Part shown: piece after piece, positions 6,179-14,198 of the stretch | How positions within the stretch are numbered: the first letter of the stretch is position 1 | How the letters are laid out: each line of letters starts with the position of its first letter | Virus record (IMG/VR): IMGVR_UViG_3300009165_000036 | Location: 1 to 24,612 of that record | DNA: 24,612 nt | Direction: 5' to 3' (one strand) | Origin: a virus | Made by a program: the position numbers and the translations under genes | Notes under the pieces: model-generated | Database searches by the model: none | The model's input: the letters and a program-made list of their open reading frames with translations, nothing else | What the model was told of the DNA's origin: nothing

Positions 6179-7399
6179 TTGTCGAAACATGAGTACATGT
6201 TCCAGCCGACAAAAAAGCAGCTCGAATTACTCAACCTCATCAACTCCGATGCAACCAACATACTTGCGTTCGGCGGTGCGCGATCCGGTAAAACCGCCCT
6301 GCTTGTCGAATCAATAATTTACCGAGCGCGTCGATATCCCGGATCGCGTCATCTTGTCGCTCGTCTGCATTACAATCACGCGCGTACATCACTTTTCCTC
6401 GAATCGTTTTTGAAGGCACTTTCTTTTTATCCGACCGATTACACAATCAATAAAAGTGATTGTGTGATCACATTTAAAAACGGTTCTGAAATATGGGTCG
6501 GCGGATTTGATGACAGCGACCGCACAGAAAAGATTCTCGGTCACGAATATGTGACCGTTTATTTTAATGAGATATCACAAATCTCATATGATACCATGCT
6601 CATCGGAAAAACTCGTCTCGCACAAAATATTCCCGGCTGTAAACCTAAGGCGTTTTTCGATTGCAATCCGCCGTCACCTTTACACTGGGCGTATAAAATG
6701 TTTGTGCTGAAACGCGAACCGAAAACAGGCGATCCACTTTCACGTCCCGAATTATACGCGTCAATCAAAATGAATCCGACGGATAACGTTCAGAATCTAC
6801 CAGCCGGGTTTATTGAAGAAAATCTCGCGACGCTCCCCGAACATCAAAGGGCGCGTTTTCTCTACGGCGAATGGGTAAAGGCGGAAGGTGTCATCTACGA
6901 TAAGTTCGACGAATCGATGATCATTACGCGCGATAAAGTACCGCCTATCGAGTATTACACGGTCGGCGTTGATTTCGGAATCAATTCTGACGGCGTTTTG
7001 ATCGGATGGTCCGGCGATAATGTTTACGTGCTCGACGAGGTCGGGCTTTTTAACGGTACAGCGTCTAACTTAAATCAGGCGATGAACGATAAATGGAAAG
7101 AGTTTCCGCATATCTCATATTGTGATCCGGCGGGCGGCGAACGTTTGCAAGAGATTGACTACAGCGAAGAAGCAAACAACAGCGTTGAACCGGGAATCAA
7201 TTTCATCAATCAGAAGATCGAGCGGAAACAATTTTTTGTCATTGATACATGCCGTGGTGTTTTAGACGAGATTGTCACATACAGGCGAGATGAAAAAGAG
7301 CGAGTTGTCAAAGAAAATGATCACTACATGGACGCGATGAGATATGGCATCTTCTCGTTTGGATGTAATGGTCAACCGGGGGTCGCATGGGTCGGCTAA
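6179..7399 (+). CDS. terL: Terminase large subunit (packaging ATPase/nuclease)
   Basis: This 406-residue protein pumps DNA into the prohead and cuts concatemers. The ATPase part shows Walker A GGARSGKT (32-39), Walker B VTVYFNE ending in the catalytic Glu (about 125-131) and coupling motif FFDCNPP (about 159-165). The RNase H-like nuclease has VGVDFG with Asp265, YCDPAG with Asp316 and DHYMDAMRY with a third Asp near 385. Translation starts at TTG directly after the small terminase stop, with GGAGGGG upstream; the next ATG is six codons in. It overlaps the portal gene by 13 bases. The length is near the lower end for the family but all motifs are intact. Confidence 0.95.
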   Translation: MSKHEYMFQPTKKQLELLNLINSDATNILAFGGARSGKTALLVESIIYRARRYPGSRHLVARLHYNHARTSLFLESFLKALSFYPTDYTINKSDCVITFKNGSEIWVGGFDDSDRTEKILGHEYVTVYFNEISQISYDTMLIGKTRLAQNIPGCKPKAFFDCNPPSPLHWAYKMFVLKREPKTGDPLSRPELYASIKMNPTDNVQNLPAGFIEENLATLPEHQRARFLYGEWVKAEGVIYDKFDESMIITRDKVPPIEYYTVGVDFGINSDGVLIGWSGDNVYVLDEVGLFNGTASNLNQAMNDKWKEFPHISYCDPAGGERLQEIDYSEEANNSVEPGINFINQKIERKQFFVIDTCRGVLDEIVTYRRDEKERVVKENDHYMDAMRYGIFSFGCNGQPGVAWVG

Positions 7400-9468
7400 C
7401 ATCTGTTATTGATAAATATTACGCTTTCCGCTCGGAAGTTGCGAAGATCAAAGAGAAATATGCTACGAAGGCAAACCGTACATTCCGTTTGACGGATAAA
7501 CTCGCAGATATCATATCGGGCGAAGATCGCGGGAAGATGCGAAATCCATACGCACAAGTCGCGACACTTTATGCGTGCATATCGAACAAGGCGCGGAACA
7601 TTTCGCAAATTCCCATTATGATCACGAAAGAAGGAAGCGATAAGCCAATCAAGGATAATGATCCGCTTATGATTTTGTGGAACAACCCAAATCCATACGC
7701 GACATCAAGACAATTGATTGAAGCATCGGTCATCTTCAAACAGTTGGACGGTGAATGGTTTGTGTACCCGGATTATGCAAAGACGATCAACGGCGGATGG
7801 CCGGTTTATTTGTGGCACTTGTCGCCGAAAGATGTAAAGACGGAAAGGAATGACGGCGGCGTATGGACCGGCTGGAAAGTCGATCGTCTGAAACTTGTCC
7901 TTGAACGTGATGAATTGATCCACGACAAATATTTTAATCCTGATGATTTTATCCGTGGCCTTGCGCCCATGAAGTCACTTGAAAAGACAGCAAACATATA
8001 CTATTACGCGCAGAGATTTACGGAAACATTTTTTGAGAATGACGCGGTTCCAGGCCTCATACTTGAAACCGAAAAACCGTTGTTAAATGATCAAGTAACG
8101 AAGCTAAACGATGATCTTTCGAAAAGAAAGGGCGTCGAAAAAGCACATCAATTTCTTTTGCTTCACTCCGGCCTTACCGCGAAAACAATCACACCGTCAT
8201 CGAAAGACATACAACTTTTAGAAATGTTGAAGTTGACGACAGACGACATATGCGCGGTGTTAGGTGTTCCAAAATCGGAATTGAGTTTACGCGAAGGACT
8301 CAATTATGCAACCGCGTTAAGCGAAGACCTTGGATATTGGAAAAAAACCCTACTTCCCGAACACGCGGCAATATGCGAGACGTGGAACAAACAATTTTTT
8401 AATATTTATGGATACGAAATAAAGGGCGACTATAAAAAGTTAGACGTGCTCAACCGCGAGATACTTGAAAAAGTAACGGCGGTTGCTGATCTTTGGTCAA
8501 CGAAAATGTTTACGATGAACGAATTGAACGAACGGTTTGAACTCGGATTCGAGGAACGGCCTGAGCGTGACGAATTTCCGAGTGAGCCGGAACCCGAACC
8601 GCCCGCGCTTGTGGCCGAACCACCGGATAACACAACCCCTCCGGCGCCATCGGACAATAAACCAACAACAAGCGCGGACGAACCGGGTAAAAAGATCGTT
8701 GATCTGAAATCAATACGCGCGAAAAAATGGCGTGATCTCGTCTCGAAATTATCGCCTGTCACACATAAGGCGATCTCTGATATCCGGGCGTATATCAACG
8801 GCGTAAAAAACAAAACGAGGAAAAGTTTGAAGTCATTCGCCGAAACAAAAATGACGCCGCCTGACATCGACAGCATTATCAACAATTTGAGCGATGCAAA
8901 ATTGAAAAAGGTCATGCAAAAATGGCTCGAACAGGCGAGCGCGGAGGGTGTTGAATCGATCGGCACTCAATTTGCCTTAGCTGATGATGCGGCTGAGGCG
9001 GCGCTGTTGATGCGGCTCGGAAAGATAAAACGGATCAACGACACACTCCGTGAAGAATTGCGGACGGTGTTACAGGATAGCATGATTGCAGCCTCAGAAG
9101 GTCGGACATTATCAGAAGCTGAGACAGCAAAACTATTGGAAGAGAGCGTCGAACAAGTGTTCGCATCCGCTTTGCATCGTGCAAAGACAATCGCTCGAAC
9201 GGAAATACACGGCGCATACTCTGACGCTCGGTATACGGCGATGGATATGTCACATCCGTATGGTAAACAGTGGCTATCAACAAAAGACGATTTCACACGG
9301 GACGCACATCAAGAAATTGATGGTGAGGTGAGGTTGTGGAACGATCATTTTTCGAATGGCCTTGATCGCCCGTATGATCCAGATGGTCCGGCTGAGGAAG
9401 TGATAAATTGTCGGTGTGTGATGGTCCCGATATATGATACGGATGAATTCAGAGAACTTGGAGGCTGA
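7387..9468 (+). CDS. Portal protein fused to MuF-type head morphogenesis domain
   Basis: The 693-residue product joins two proteins usually encoded separately. Residues about 1-390 are an HK97/SPP1-type portal: ATLYACISNKARNISQIP near 57-74, then GVPKSELSLREGLNYATA near 293-310. The dodecameric portal is the DNA gate of the capsid. A Pro/Glu-rich linker (about 392-438, including PSEPEPEPPALV) follows. Residues about 560-690 match the phage head morphogenesis (SPP1 gp7/Mu F) domain: AKTIARTEIHGAYSDARY, then a conserved H-x-E-I-D-G and a terminal EEVINCRCVMVPIYD with the N-C-R-C signature. The ATG lies inside the terminase gene behind a G-rich site. I see no frameshift or stop between the two halves. 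Confidence 0.9.
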   Translation: MGRLTSVIDKYYAFRSEVAKIKEKYATKANRTFRLTDKLADIISGEDRGKMRNPYAQVATLYACISNKARNISQIPIMITKEGSDKPIKDNDPLMILWNNPNPYATSRQLIEASVIFKQLDGEWFVYPDYAKTINGGWPVYLWHLSPKDVKTERNDGGVWTGWKVDRLKLVLERDELIHDKYFNPDDFIRGLAPMKSLEKTANIYYYAQRFTETFFENDAVPGLILETEKPLLNDQVTKLNDDLSKRKGVEKAHQFLLLHSGLTAKTITPSSKDIQLLEMLKLTTDDICAVLGVPKSELSLREGLNYATALSEDLGYWKKTLLPEHAAICETWNKQFFNIYGYEIKGDYKKLDVLNREILEKVTAVADLWSTKMFTMNELNERFELGFEERPERDEFPSEPEPEPPALVAEPPDNTTPPAPSDNKPTTSADEPGKKIVDLKSIRAKKWRDLVSKLSPVTHKAISDIRAYINGVKNKTRKSLKSFAETKMTPPDIDSIINNLSDAKLKKVMQKWLEQASAEGVESIGTQFALADDAAEAALLMRLGKIKRINDTLREELRTVLQDSMIAASEGRTLSEAETAKLLEESVEQVFASALHRAKTIARTEIHGAYSDARYTAMDMSHPYGKQWLSTKDDFTRDAHQEIDGEVRLWNDHFSNGLDRPYDPDGPAEEVINCRCVMVPIYDTDEFRELGG

Positions 9469-9471
9469 GAA

Positions 9472-10134
9472 ATGGACATGAAAAGAATTGTCGGAGAGAT
9501 AAAATCCGAGAATAATAAATATGCCGCATGGGCTACGACGTTGACAATCGATCGGTCGAACGAAGTTGTCGTACCTGAGGGAATTACGAATCAAAAAGAA
9601 TACCTCACGAAAAACCCGATCATGTATTACGACCATGCATGGGCGTCCGGGTTTTCAGGACCGAGTGAATCGTCGTTGCCGATCGGCAAGGTCACGGGGA
9701 TGGAAATTGTAAAAGGCAAAGGGATAAAAATTGATTTTGAGTTTTCATCTTTGCCTTTTGCGCAGAAAATCAAAACTCTTGTGGATGAAAAGATTCTACG
9801 CTCGATTTCAATCGGATTCATTCCGCAGAAAAAGGAACACGATCCGACGATTATACAGAGTGAATTGACACAAGCCGGATTGATGTTGACTAATACCGCG
9901 CCGGATTGTGTTGTCACAAAATGGGAAATGCTTGAAAACTCTGTTGTAGGAATACCGTGTAACAGAGATGCGGTGATCCTTAACAGCTACAAACCGGAAA
10001 TCAAGAAGATCATTGATGATATTGAACACGATATCGAAGATATCAAGAGCACGACGGGAACCGTAAAGGTGGAATCGTGCGGAGATCATCACGAATATCG
10101 ATTCAATACATCGAAAAAATACGGAGGAAAATGA
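9472..10134 (+). CDS. Prohead protease (HK97 family, peptidase U35-like)
   Basis: The 220-residue serine protease would cleave the capsid scaffold domain during maturation. The family's catalytic pair is visible: His55 in YYDHAW and Ser113 in SISIGF (Ser111 is the alternative). The fold's opening strand pattern (IDRSNEVVVPEG) and NPIMYYDH are typical. The C-terminal tail beyond about 165 is acidic and helical. ATG 9472 has GGAGG upstream at good spacing; an ATG two codons later is an alternative. It sits between portal and capsid genes, as the family usually does. Confidence 0.88.
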   Translation: MDMKRIVGEIKSENNKYAAWATTLTIDRSNEVVVPEGITNQKEYLTKNPIMYYDHAWASGFSGPSESSLPIGKVTGMEIVKGKGIKIDFEFSSLPFAQKIKTLVDEKILRSISIGFIPQKKEHDPTIIQSELTQAGLMLTNTAPDCVVTKWEMLENSVVGIPCNRDAVILNSYKPEIKKIIDDIEHDIEDIKSTTGTVKVESCGDHHEYRFNTSKKYGGK

Positions 10135-10135
10135 A

Positions 10136-11536
10136 TTGAACTATATTGAAATGAGACAGAAAAGAATCGCGGAGATTGAAGACAATCTCAAAATGCTTGA
10201 CGAAATGATCAAGAAATCCGCGAACGCAGAGGACGCGAAACCGTATTCGACGAAATACGACGCGCTCCTCATGGAAAAAGGCCGTGTTTCGCTTGAAATT
10301 GAGATCGAGGAAAAGCGGATCGCGGACGAGACGAACGCGCAGCGCAAAGCGGAGACGCCCGCGGTAAAAGCGTTCGGCACGGAACCGAAAATCGTTGTTG
10401 GTACGCCGTCCGATTACAAGGGTTTTAACCTCAAACGGGAAATGGAACATCTGAAAGATCGGATGACCAGAAAAACCGGATGGATGAGCGACGAATCAAA
10501 AGATCGGCTGAAATCCGAAGCAAACGTTGAACTCATTACGAAGATCGGCGCGGACCTGCTCATTAAAGCCGGATACGATCCACGGACCGGAGAATTTTCT
10601 GGAAAATCCCGCCGGGAAGTTGACGCAGAAATGAAAGCCGTTGTCGCCGAGGGTACTTCTGTTGCAACAGGCTCCGGCCTCGTTCCAACGGAAGAGGAAA
10701 ACGAGTTGTATTACTACATGCGTGATACATCGAAGGCTTTGCAGTTTGCAACGGTCGTACCGATGAACTCGGACACAAAAACCTTGAATGGTGAACTCGC
10801 GAAAGTCGATGTCACGTTCGGCGCGGAAACCGAGGCAATCGCAGAGACGGAGCCGACATTTGAACAGACAACGTTGACCGCGCGCAAGGCGACTGGTTAT
10901 TCGCTTGTGACGAATGAGTTTATCGAGGATACGTTCCTCACCGGTGGAATTATCGGCGTACTTCTCCCGCAGTTCCTCGAGGCGATGGGTCAGAAAATTG
11001 ACTCTGTTGTGTTCGTCGGCACGGGTGCGGATTCCGCGCTTTTCTCGGGTATCATGCTTGGGCGCACGGGAATCTATTCGGAGGTATTTTCTACAGGTTC
11101 ATCGAACTTTTCCGAATTGCTTTATGCTGACGTTACCGGAATCCTTTCGCAGGTGCCTGAACTTTACATCGGCGGGAATGGCCGGTGGTACATGAATCAG
11201 GTTGTGTTGTACAACTATTTCGCGAATGTGAAAGACACAACCGGTAACCCACTTTTCTTGGAGACGAGAGGCGGCGGAGGTGTTCCGCGTCGGATTCTTG
11301 GCTATCCCGTTGAACTCGTGACGAAATGTTGGAGCACGACAGCGGCAAGCCGCGCGATGTGTATCTTTGGTGATTTGTCGGGCGTCTATCTCGGACGACG
11401 GATCGCGTCAACATCACTTGTTGTTGATCCGTACACAGCAATCAACAATGATGAGACAAAGTTCTATTTCAGACAGCGGTGGGCGTTCGCGGTCCCGCTC
11501 CCGTCGAAACTTGGACGTATTGTAACGGCCGCATAA
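10136..11536 (+). CDS. Major capsid protein, HK97 fold, with scaffold-like N-terminus
   Basis: The 466-residue protein forms the icosahedral shell. Residues about 1-80 are a charged coiled coil (IAEIEDNLKMLDEMIKK...), acting as an internal scaffold (delta domain). The mature part probably starts before the conserved GSGLVPTEEENELYYYM region at about 178-192. Later segments such as VPRRILGYPVELV and a C-terminal YFRQRWAFAV are typical of HK97-type shells. The upstream protease would remove the scaffold. Translation starts at TTG 10136, chosen because GGAGG sits eight bases upstream; the first ATG is five codons later and too far from it. A strong hairpin follows the stop. Confidence 0.92.
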   Translation: MNYIEMRQKRIAEIEDNLKMLDEMIKKSANAEDAKPYSTKYDALLMEKGRVSLEIEIEEKRIADETNAQRKAETPAVKAFGTEPKIVVGTPSDYKGFNLKREMEHLKDRMTRKTGWMSDESKDRLKSEANVELITKIGADLLIKAGYDPRTGEFSGKSRREVDAEMKAVVAEGTSVATGSGLVPTEEENELYYYMRDTSKALQFATVVPMNSDTKTLNGELAKVDVTFGAETEAIAETEPTFEQTTLTARKATGYSLVTNEFIEDTFLTGGIIGVLLPQFLEAMGQKIDSVVFVGTGADSALFSGIMLGRTGIYSEVFSTGSSNFSELLYADVTGILSQVPELYIGGNGRWYMNQVVLYNYFANVKDTTGNPLFLETRGGGGVPRRILGYPVELVTKCWSTTAASRAMCIFGDLSGVYLGRRIASTSLVVDPYTAINNDETKFYFRQRWAFAVPLPSKLGRIVTAA

Positions 11537-11555
11537 CATATGTGATGCGGGTTAA

Positions 11556-11580
11556 AGGGGAGGGATATCCCTCCCCTATT
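11556..11580 (+). terminator. Terminator-like hairpin after the capsid gene
   Basis: AGGGGAGGG, an ATAT loop and CCCTCCCCT form a perfect GC-rich stem (full palindrome 11556-11577), preceded by AAA and followed by ATTTT. It lies 20 bases after the capsid stop and 16 bases before the glycosyltransferase ATG. It may end most transcripts or stabilise the 3' end of the capsid message while letting some read through; the T tract is short. Confidence 0.7.
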
Positions 11581-11595
11581 TTGAAAGGTGGCGGA

Positions 11596-12753
11596 ATGAC
11601 AATTAACTGGGCTGTGCTGACACACTACATCGGAATTGGTTACGGATACTCGACGCATCAAAAACGTTTGAGCGAAGCACTCTTGCGCGCGGGCGTGAAG
11701 TTTGACAAGGATGCGGATGTCGCGGTCCATCTTACGACACCCGATTGTTTTACGCCCGTTCCCGGAAAGTACAACATCCTCTATACGATGTATGAGTGTC
11801 AAACGCTCCCCGAAAAATGGCAGAAGGAAATTCAACAGGCTGACTTGATTGTTGTTCCGTGTAAACAGAATAAATATTTATTTGAACGATACACGAAAAT
11901 ACCGGTTGAGATATGCACGGAGGGTGTTGAGACGGACAAATATCTTTACCACGAAAGACATTTTCCAGAACCGTGGAACAGGGCGAATCCGTTTGTTTTT
12001 ATGTGGTTCGGCGCGACGAATCCGAGAAAAGGATATGAGCATGTGATCGCGGCATGGGAAAAATTTAACCTTTACCTTTTCAAAAATTACGGGAACTGCG
12101 AGCGCGAAAAGTTTATGCTGATTATGAAAACCACTCAGGAATCAGACCGCGAAGCAACGGTCAAGGTTGATTTCAGATATGAAAATGGACAGATAGCTTT
12201 GAAGGACACGTTGAAAGAGACGTTGAAAGCGGAGCGCGTAATGAAGGTCGCTGGTAATGTGCTCGTTGATACCCGTCGGCTACCTGTTATATGCGAGAAC
12301 GAGAATCAGAAAAGCCCTGAATCGCTCGTCGGATATTACAACGCGGCGCACTGTTTTCTGTTCCCCACACGCGGGGAAGGATTCGGGCTTACACTCGCAG
12401 AGGCGATGTCAACCGGGTGTCCGGTGATCTATACGCCGTGGTCCGGGCCTGTTGATTTTTGCGACGAGACGACAGGATACCCGCTCAACTTTAAGTTTTC
12501 GCCGGTCCGCACAATCGGATTCGACGAAGAAAAAAAGCCGTTCATCTCGAACGAATCGACGGCGGCTGATCCGTCCGTTGAACATCTTGTCAGGCGGATG
12601 ATTCAAGTCTATAAGGATTACGACAAAGCGTTGCAAAAAGGAAAGCGTGCGGCGCAGAGAATCCGCGATGGTTTTACATGGGATATCTCGGCGCGGCATA
12701 TGATCAAAATAATTCAAAAATATACGGGTGAAAGATTGGAGGCGGTCGCTTGA
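11596..12753 (+). CDS. Glycosyltransferase, GT4-like (GT-B fold)
   Basis: The 385-residue protein would transfer a sugar from a nucleotide donor. The GT-B C-terminal domain has the E-x7-E signature: GEGFGLTLAEAM with Glu261 and Glu269, followed by STGCPVIYTPWSGP. The N-terminal domain begins with an IGIGYGYSTHQ strand-loop resembling the Gly-rich acceptor loop, and WFGATNPRKGYEHVI near 136-150 marks the inter-domain strand. ATG 11596 follows AAAGGTGGCGGA; an in-frame upstream ATG inside the capsid gene would add an unrelated extension read through the hairpin. Acceptor is unknown: capsid, tail or host surface are options. No hydroxymethylase is in the window, so DNA glucosylation is less likely. 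Confidence 0.88.
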   Translation: MTINWAVLTHYIGIGYGYSTHQKRLSEALLRAGVKFDKDADVAVHLTTPDCFTPVPGKYNILYTMYECQTLPEKWQKEIQQADLIVVPCKQNKYLFERYTKIPVEICTEGVETDKYLYHERHFPEPWNRANPFVFMWFGATNPRKGYEHVIAAWEKFNLYLFKNYGNCEREKFMLIMKTTQESDREATVKVDFRYENGQIALKDTLKETLKAERVMKVAGNVLVDTRRLPVICENENQKSPESLVGYYNAAHCFLFPTRGEGFGLTLAEAMSTGCPVIYTPWSGPVDFCDETTGYPLNFKFSPVRTIGFDEEKKPFISNESTAADPSVEHLVRRMIQVYKDYDKALQKGKRAAQRIRDGFTWDISARHMIKIIQKYTGERLEAVA

Positions 12754-12754
12754 A

Positions 12755-12790
12755 AACTTTCGGAAAACTTTTGAAAACTTTTGAAAATAG
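12755..12790 (+). repeat. Short tandem repeat upstream of the radical SAM gene
   Basis: GAAAACTTTCG, GAAAACTTTT, GAAAACTTTT and GAAAA follow one another, a 10-11-base period that fills the gap after the glycosyltransferase stop and precedes the GAAAGGA ribosome site. Regulatory binding, or simple slippage, are both possible. Confidence 0.75.
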
Positions 12791-12802
12791 AAAGGATTCA
12801 AA

Positions 12803-13633
12803 ATGATAAACATTTTATTTTTCCCGACGATGCGGTGTAACCTTAAATGTGAATATTGTCATTTCAAGGTTGAGAATGTCGAGGGTGGCTACACATGGGA
12901 AGGGTACGGGAAAGAGCATCGGATCGAAAATGAAGTTTCACCTCACGATGTATTAGATTTTCTATTGAAGAATAAACCTTTTCATTTAGAGTTTTCAGGT
13001 GGCGAGCCGACACTCTGGAAAGGTTTCAAAGAACTCGTCAACAGTATCCCTGAGGGTAACACATGGGCAGTAACATCAAACACACTCGGGAATGTTGATG
13101 AAATAGATTTCGCAAATTGTAAAGCGTGGACCGCGTCATATCACGGCGTCAACTTAGAGAAGTTCGAGAAAAATATTTTTTCGATCCGTGATAGGTTCCC
13201 GTATATATTCGTCAATATCGTTGCTCAAAAAAGCAACGTTGATGAGGCAGTGCGAAGAGCGTTTCATTTTATGGCGCGCGGCGTGCGCCCGAACATTCTC
13301 CGGGAATTGAACCCCGGCGTCGATTGGCGTGAAAGCAAAGAATGGGATTTTCTCGCTGACTTGAAAACGGTCGGCATGAATATTGTTGAAGACGACATCC
13401 CGCCTTCGTTTGACTTCGCGGCCGGATACACATGCCATGGAGGCGAATCGTATTTCGCAGTTATGCCTGACGGATCGTTGTATCGTTGTTATTCGGACGC
13501 GATGCGTGGGGAATCGATCGGAAAGATAAATGAATATGAAAAAAATGATGAAATGTATCGGTGTTTCAAGCCGTGCCTTGGTTGCGCGATGGACCACAAA
13601 GCACGAGTTACAAAAATAGGCGGCGCAAAATGA
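12803..13633 (+). CDS. Radical SAM protein with SPASM/twitch-like C-terminus
   Basis: The 276-residue protein would use an Fe-S cluster and S-adenosylmethionine to make radicals. The cluster motif C-x3-C-x2-C is at Cys12, Cys16, Cys19 (TMRCNLKCEYCHF), and the AdoMet-binding GGEP at 66-69. The C-terminus shows Cys211-x12-G-x4-Cys229 (CHGG...MPDGSLYRC), the first part of the SPASM pattern, followed by Cys254, Cys258 and Cys261. This suggests one auxiliary cluster, closer to a twitch domain than a full seven-Cys SPASM. Family members often modify peptides or proteins. ATG 12803 follows GAAAGGA. It sits between a glycosyltransferase and a membrane peptide within the structural operon; substrate unknown. 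Confidence 0.88.
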   Translation: MINILFFPTMRCNLKCEYCHFKVENVEGGYTWEGYGKEHRIENEVSPHDVLDFLLKNKPFHLEFSGGEPTLWKGFKELVNSIPEGNTWAVTSNTLGNVDEIDFANCKAWTASYHGVNLEKFEKNIFSIRDRFPYIFVNIVAQKSNVDEAVRRAFHFMARGVRPNILRELNPGVDWRESKEWDFLADLKTVGMNIVEDDIPPSFDFAAGYTCHGGESYFAVMPDGSLYRCYSDAMRGESIGKINEYEKNDEMYRCFKPCLGCAMDHKARVTKIGGAK

Positions 13634-13707
13634 CAGCGGCTCCACTGCTCGGGCTGATAGGATTGATCGTACTCGTCATTGCTCTGATTATATGGAGGAA
13701 AAAATAA
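13630..13707 (+). CDS. 25-residue single-span membrane peptide
   Basis: ATG 13630 overlaps the radical SAM stop (ATGA) and the TAA overlaps the next gene's start (TAATG), so the frame is tightly coupled at both ends. The peptide is MTAAPLLGLIGLIVLVIALI followed by IWRKK: one hydrophobic helix with a positively charged C-terminus, predicting a short transmembrane peptide with its C-terminus in the cytoplasm. There is no Cys, Ser or signal cleavage site. The Shine-Dalgarno is weak (AGGCGG), fitting translational coupling. It could be a small-membrane accessory, or a substrate or anchor linked to the radical SAM protein; function is inferred only from position. Confidence 0.55.
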   Translation: MTAAPLLGLIGLIVLVIALIIWRKK

Positions 13708-14198
13708 TGGGTGAAATGCTTGTCAAGAAAGCCGACTCTCACTGGACGGATTTTCTCACGCCGGAACAGCTTGCAGAGGACAATATAAAGCTCATAGCAT
13801 ATCTCGAAAAATCTCCAGGCGGGTTTATCGTTGAGGTACAGCCGGACGGTTTTTTTGCGACGCCTGAAAACTTGACCGGGCGCGGATGGCGCGGCGATAA
13901 ATTCAATCTCGTAAAAGTTACGAATGGAACAGTCGCGCAGATATACGCGACGGTCAAGAACAAAGAGAAGATTATAATTTTCAACGGGCAGGAAATCCCG
14001 GCTTTATCTGAAGTACTCGATCTGACGAAACTCGATCCGCCCGTACCGTGGGAAACTGGATTGTATCCCGTGCGATATATCTACACATCGACACTAAACA
14101 AACTGAAATACAAAACAGTCGATTACTCCAAAGTAGCCGACTTGATTGAACAAACTGATATTGACCCTAAGATTGCAAAGGCGGCAAGGCTGAAATAA
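13707..14198 (+). CDS. Hypothetical 163-residue protein between cargo and surface protein
   Basis: The start MGEMLVKKADSHWTDF at ATG 13707 is preferred to an in-frame ATG five codons earlier, because GGAGG at 13694-13698 is correctly spaced for it and would otherwise lie inside the gene. The product has a small beta-rich centre (GGFIVEVQPDGFF, FNLVKVTNGTVAQIY, IIIFNGQEIPAL) and a helical C-terminus. No family is recognised. Both ends overlap neighbours as TAATG, so it is co-translated with the beta-helix surface protein gene and may be its assembly partner or a head-associated protein. Confidence 0.7.
   Translation: MGEMLVKKADSHWTDFLTPEQLAEDNIKLIAYLEKSPGGFIVEVQPDGFFATPENLTGRGWRGDKFNLVKVTNGTVAQIYATVKNKEKIIIFNGQEIPALSEVLDLTKLDPPVPWETGLYPVRYIYTSTLNKLKYKTVDYSKVADLIEQTDIDPKIAKAARLK

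Noticed and set aside
11479-11595. 39-codon N-terminal extension of the glycosyltransferase frame into the capsid gene
   Set aside because: It would translate the capsid 3' end and the terminator-like hairpin. ATG 11596 has its own Shine-Dalgarno and starts the recognisable GT-B strand.
11596-12753. Glycosyltransferase as a DNA base glucosyltransferase
   Set aside because: No hydroxymethylcytosine- or hydroxymethyluracil-forming gene is visible, and the E-x7-E GT4-like layout is more typical of glycan or protein acceptors. This cannot be excluded outside the window.
12803-13633. Radical SAM protein as QueE, anaerobic NrdG or pyruvate formate-lyase activase
   Set aside because: The C-terminal SPASM-like Cys pattern is not found in those enzymes. 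No deazaguanine-synthesis or nucleotide-reductase partner is in the window.
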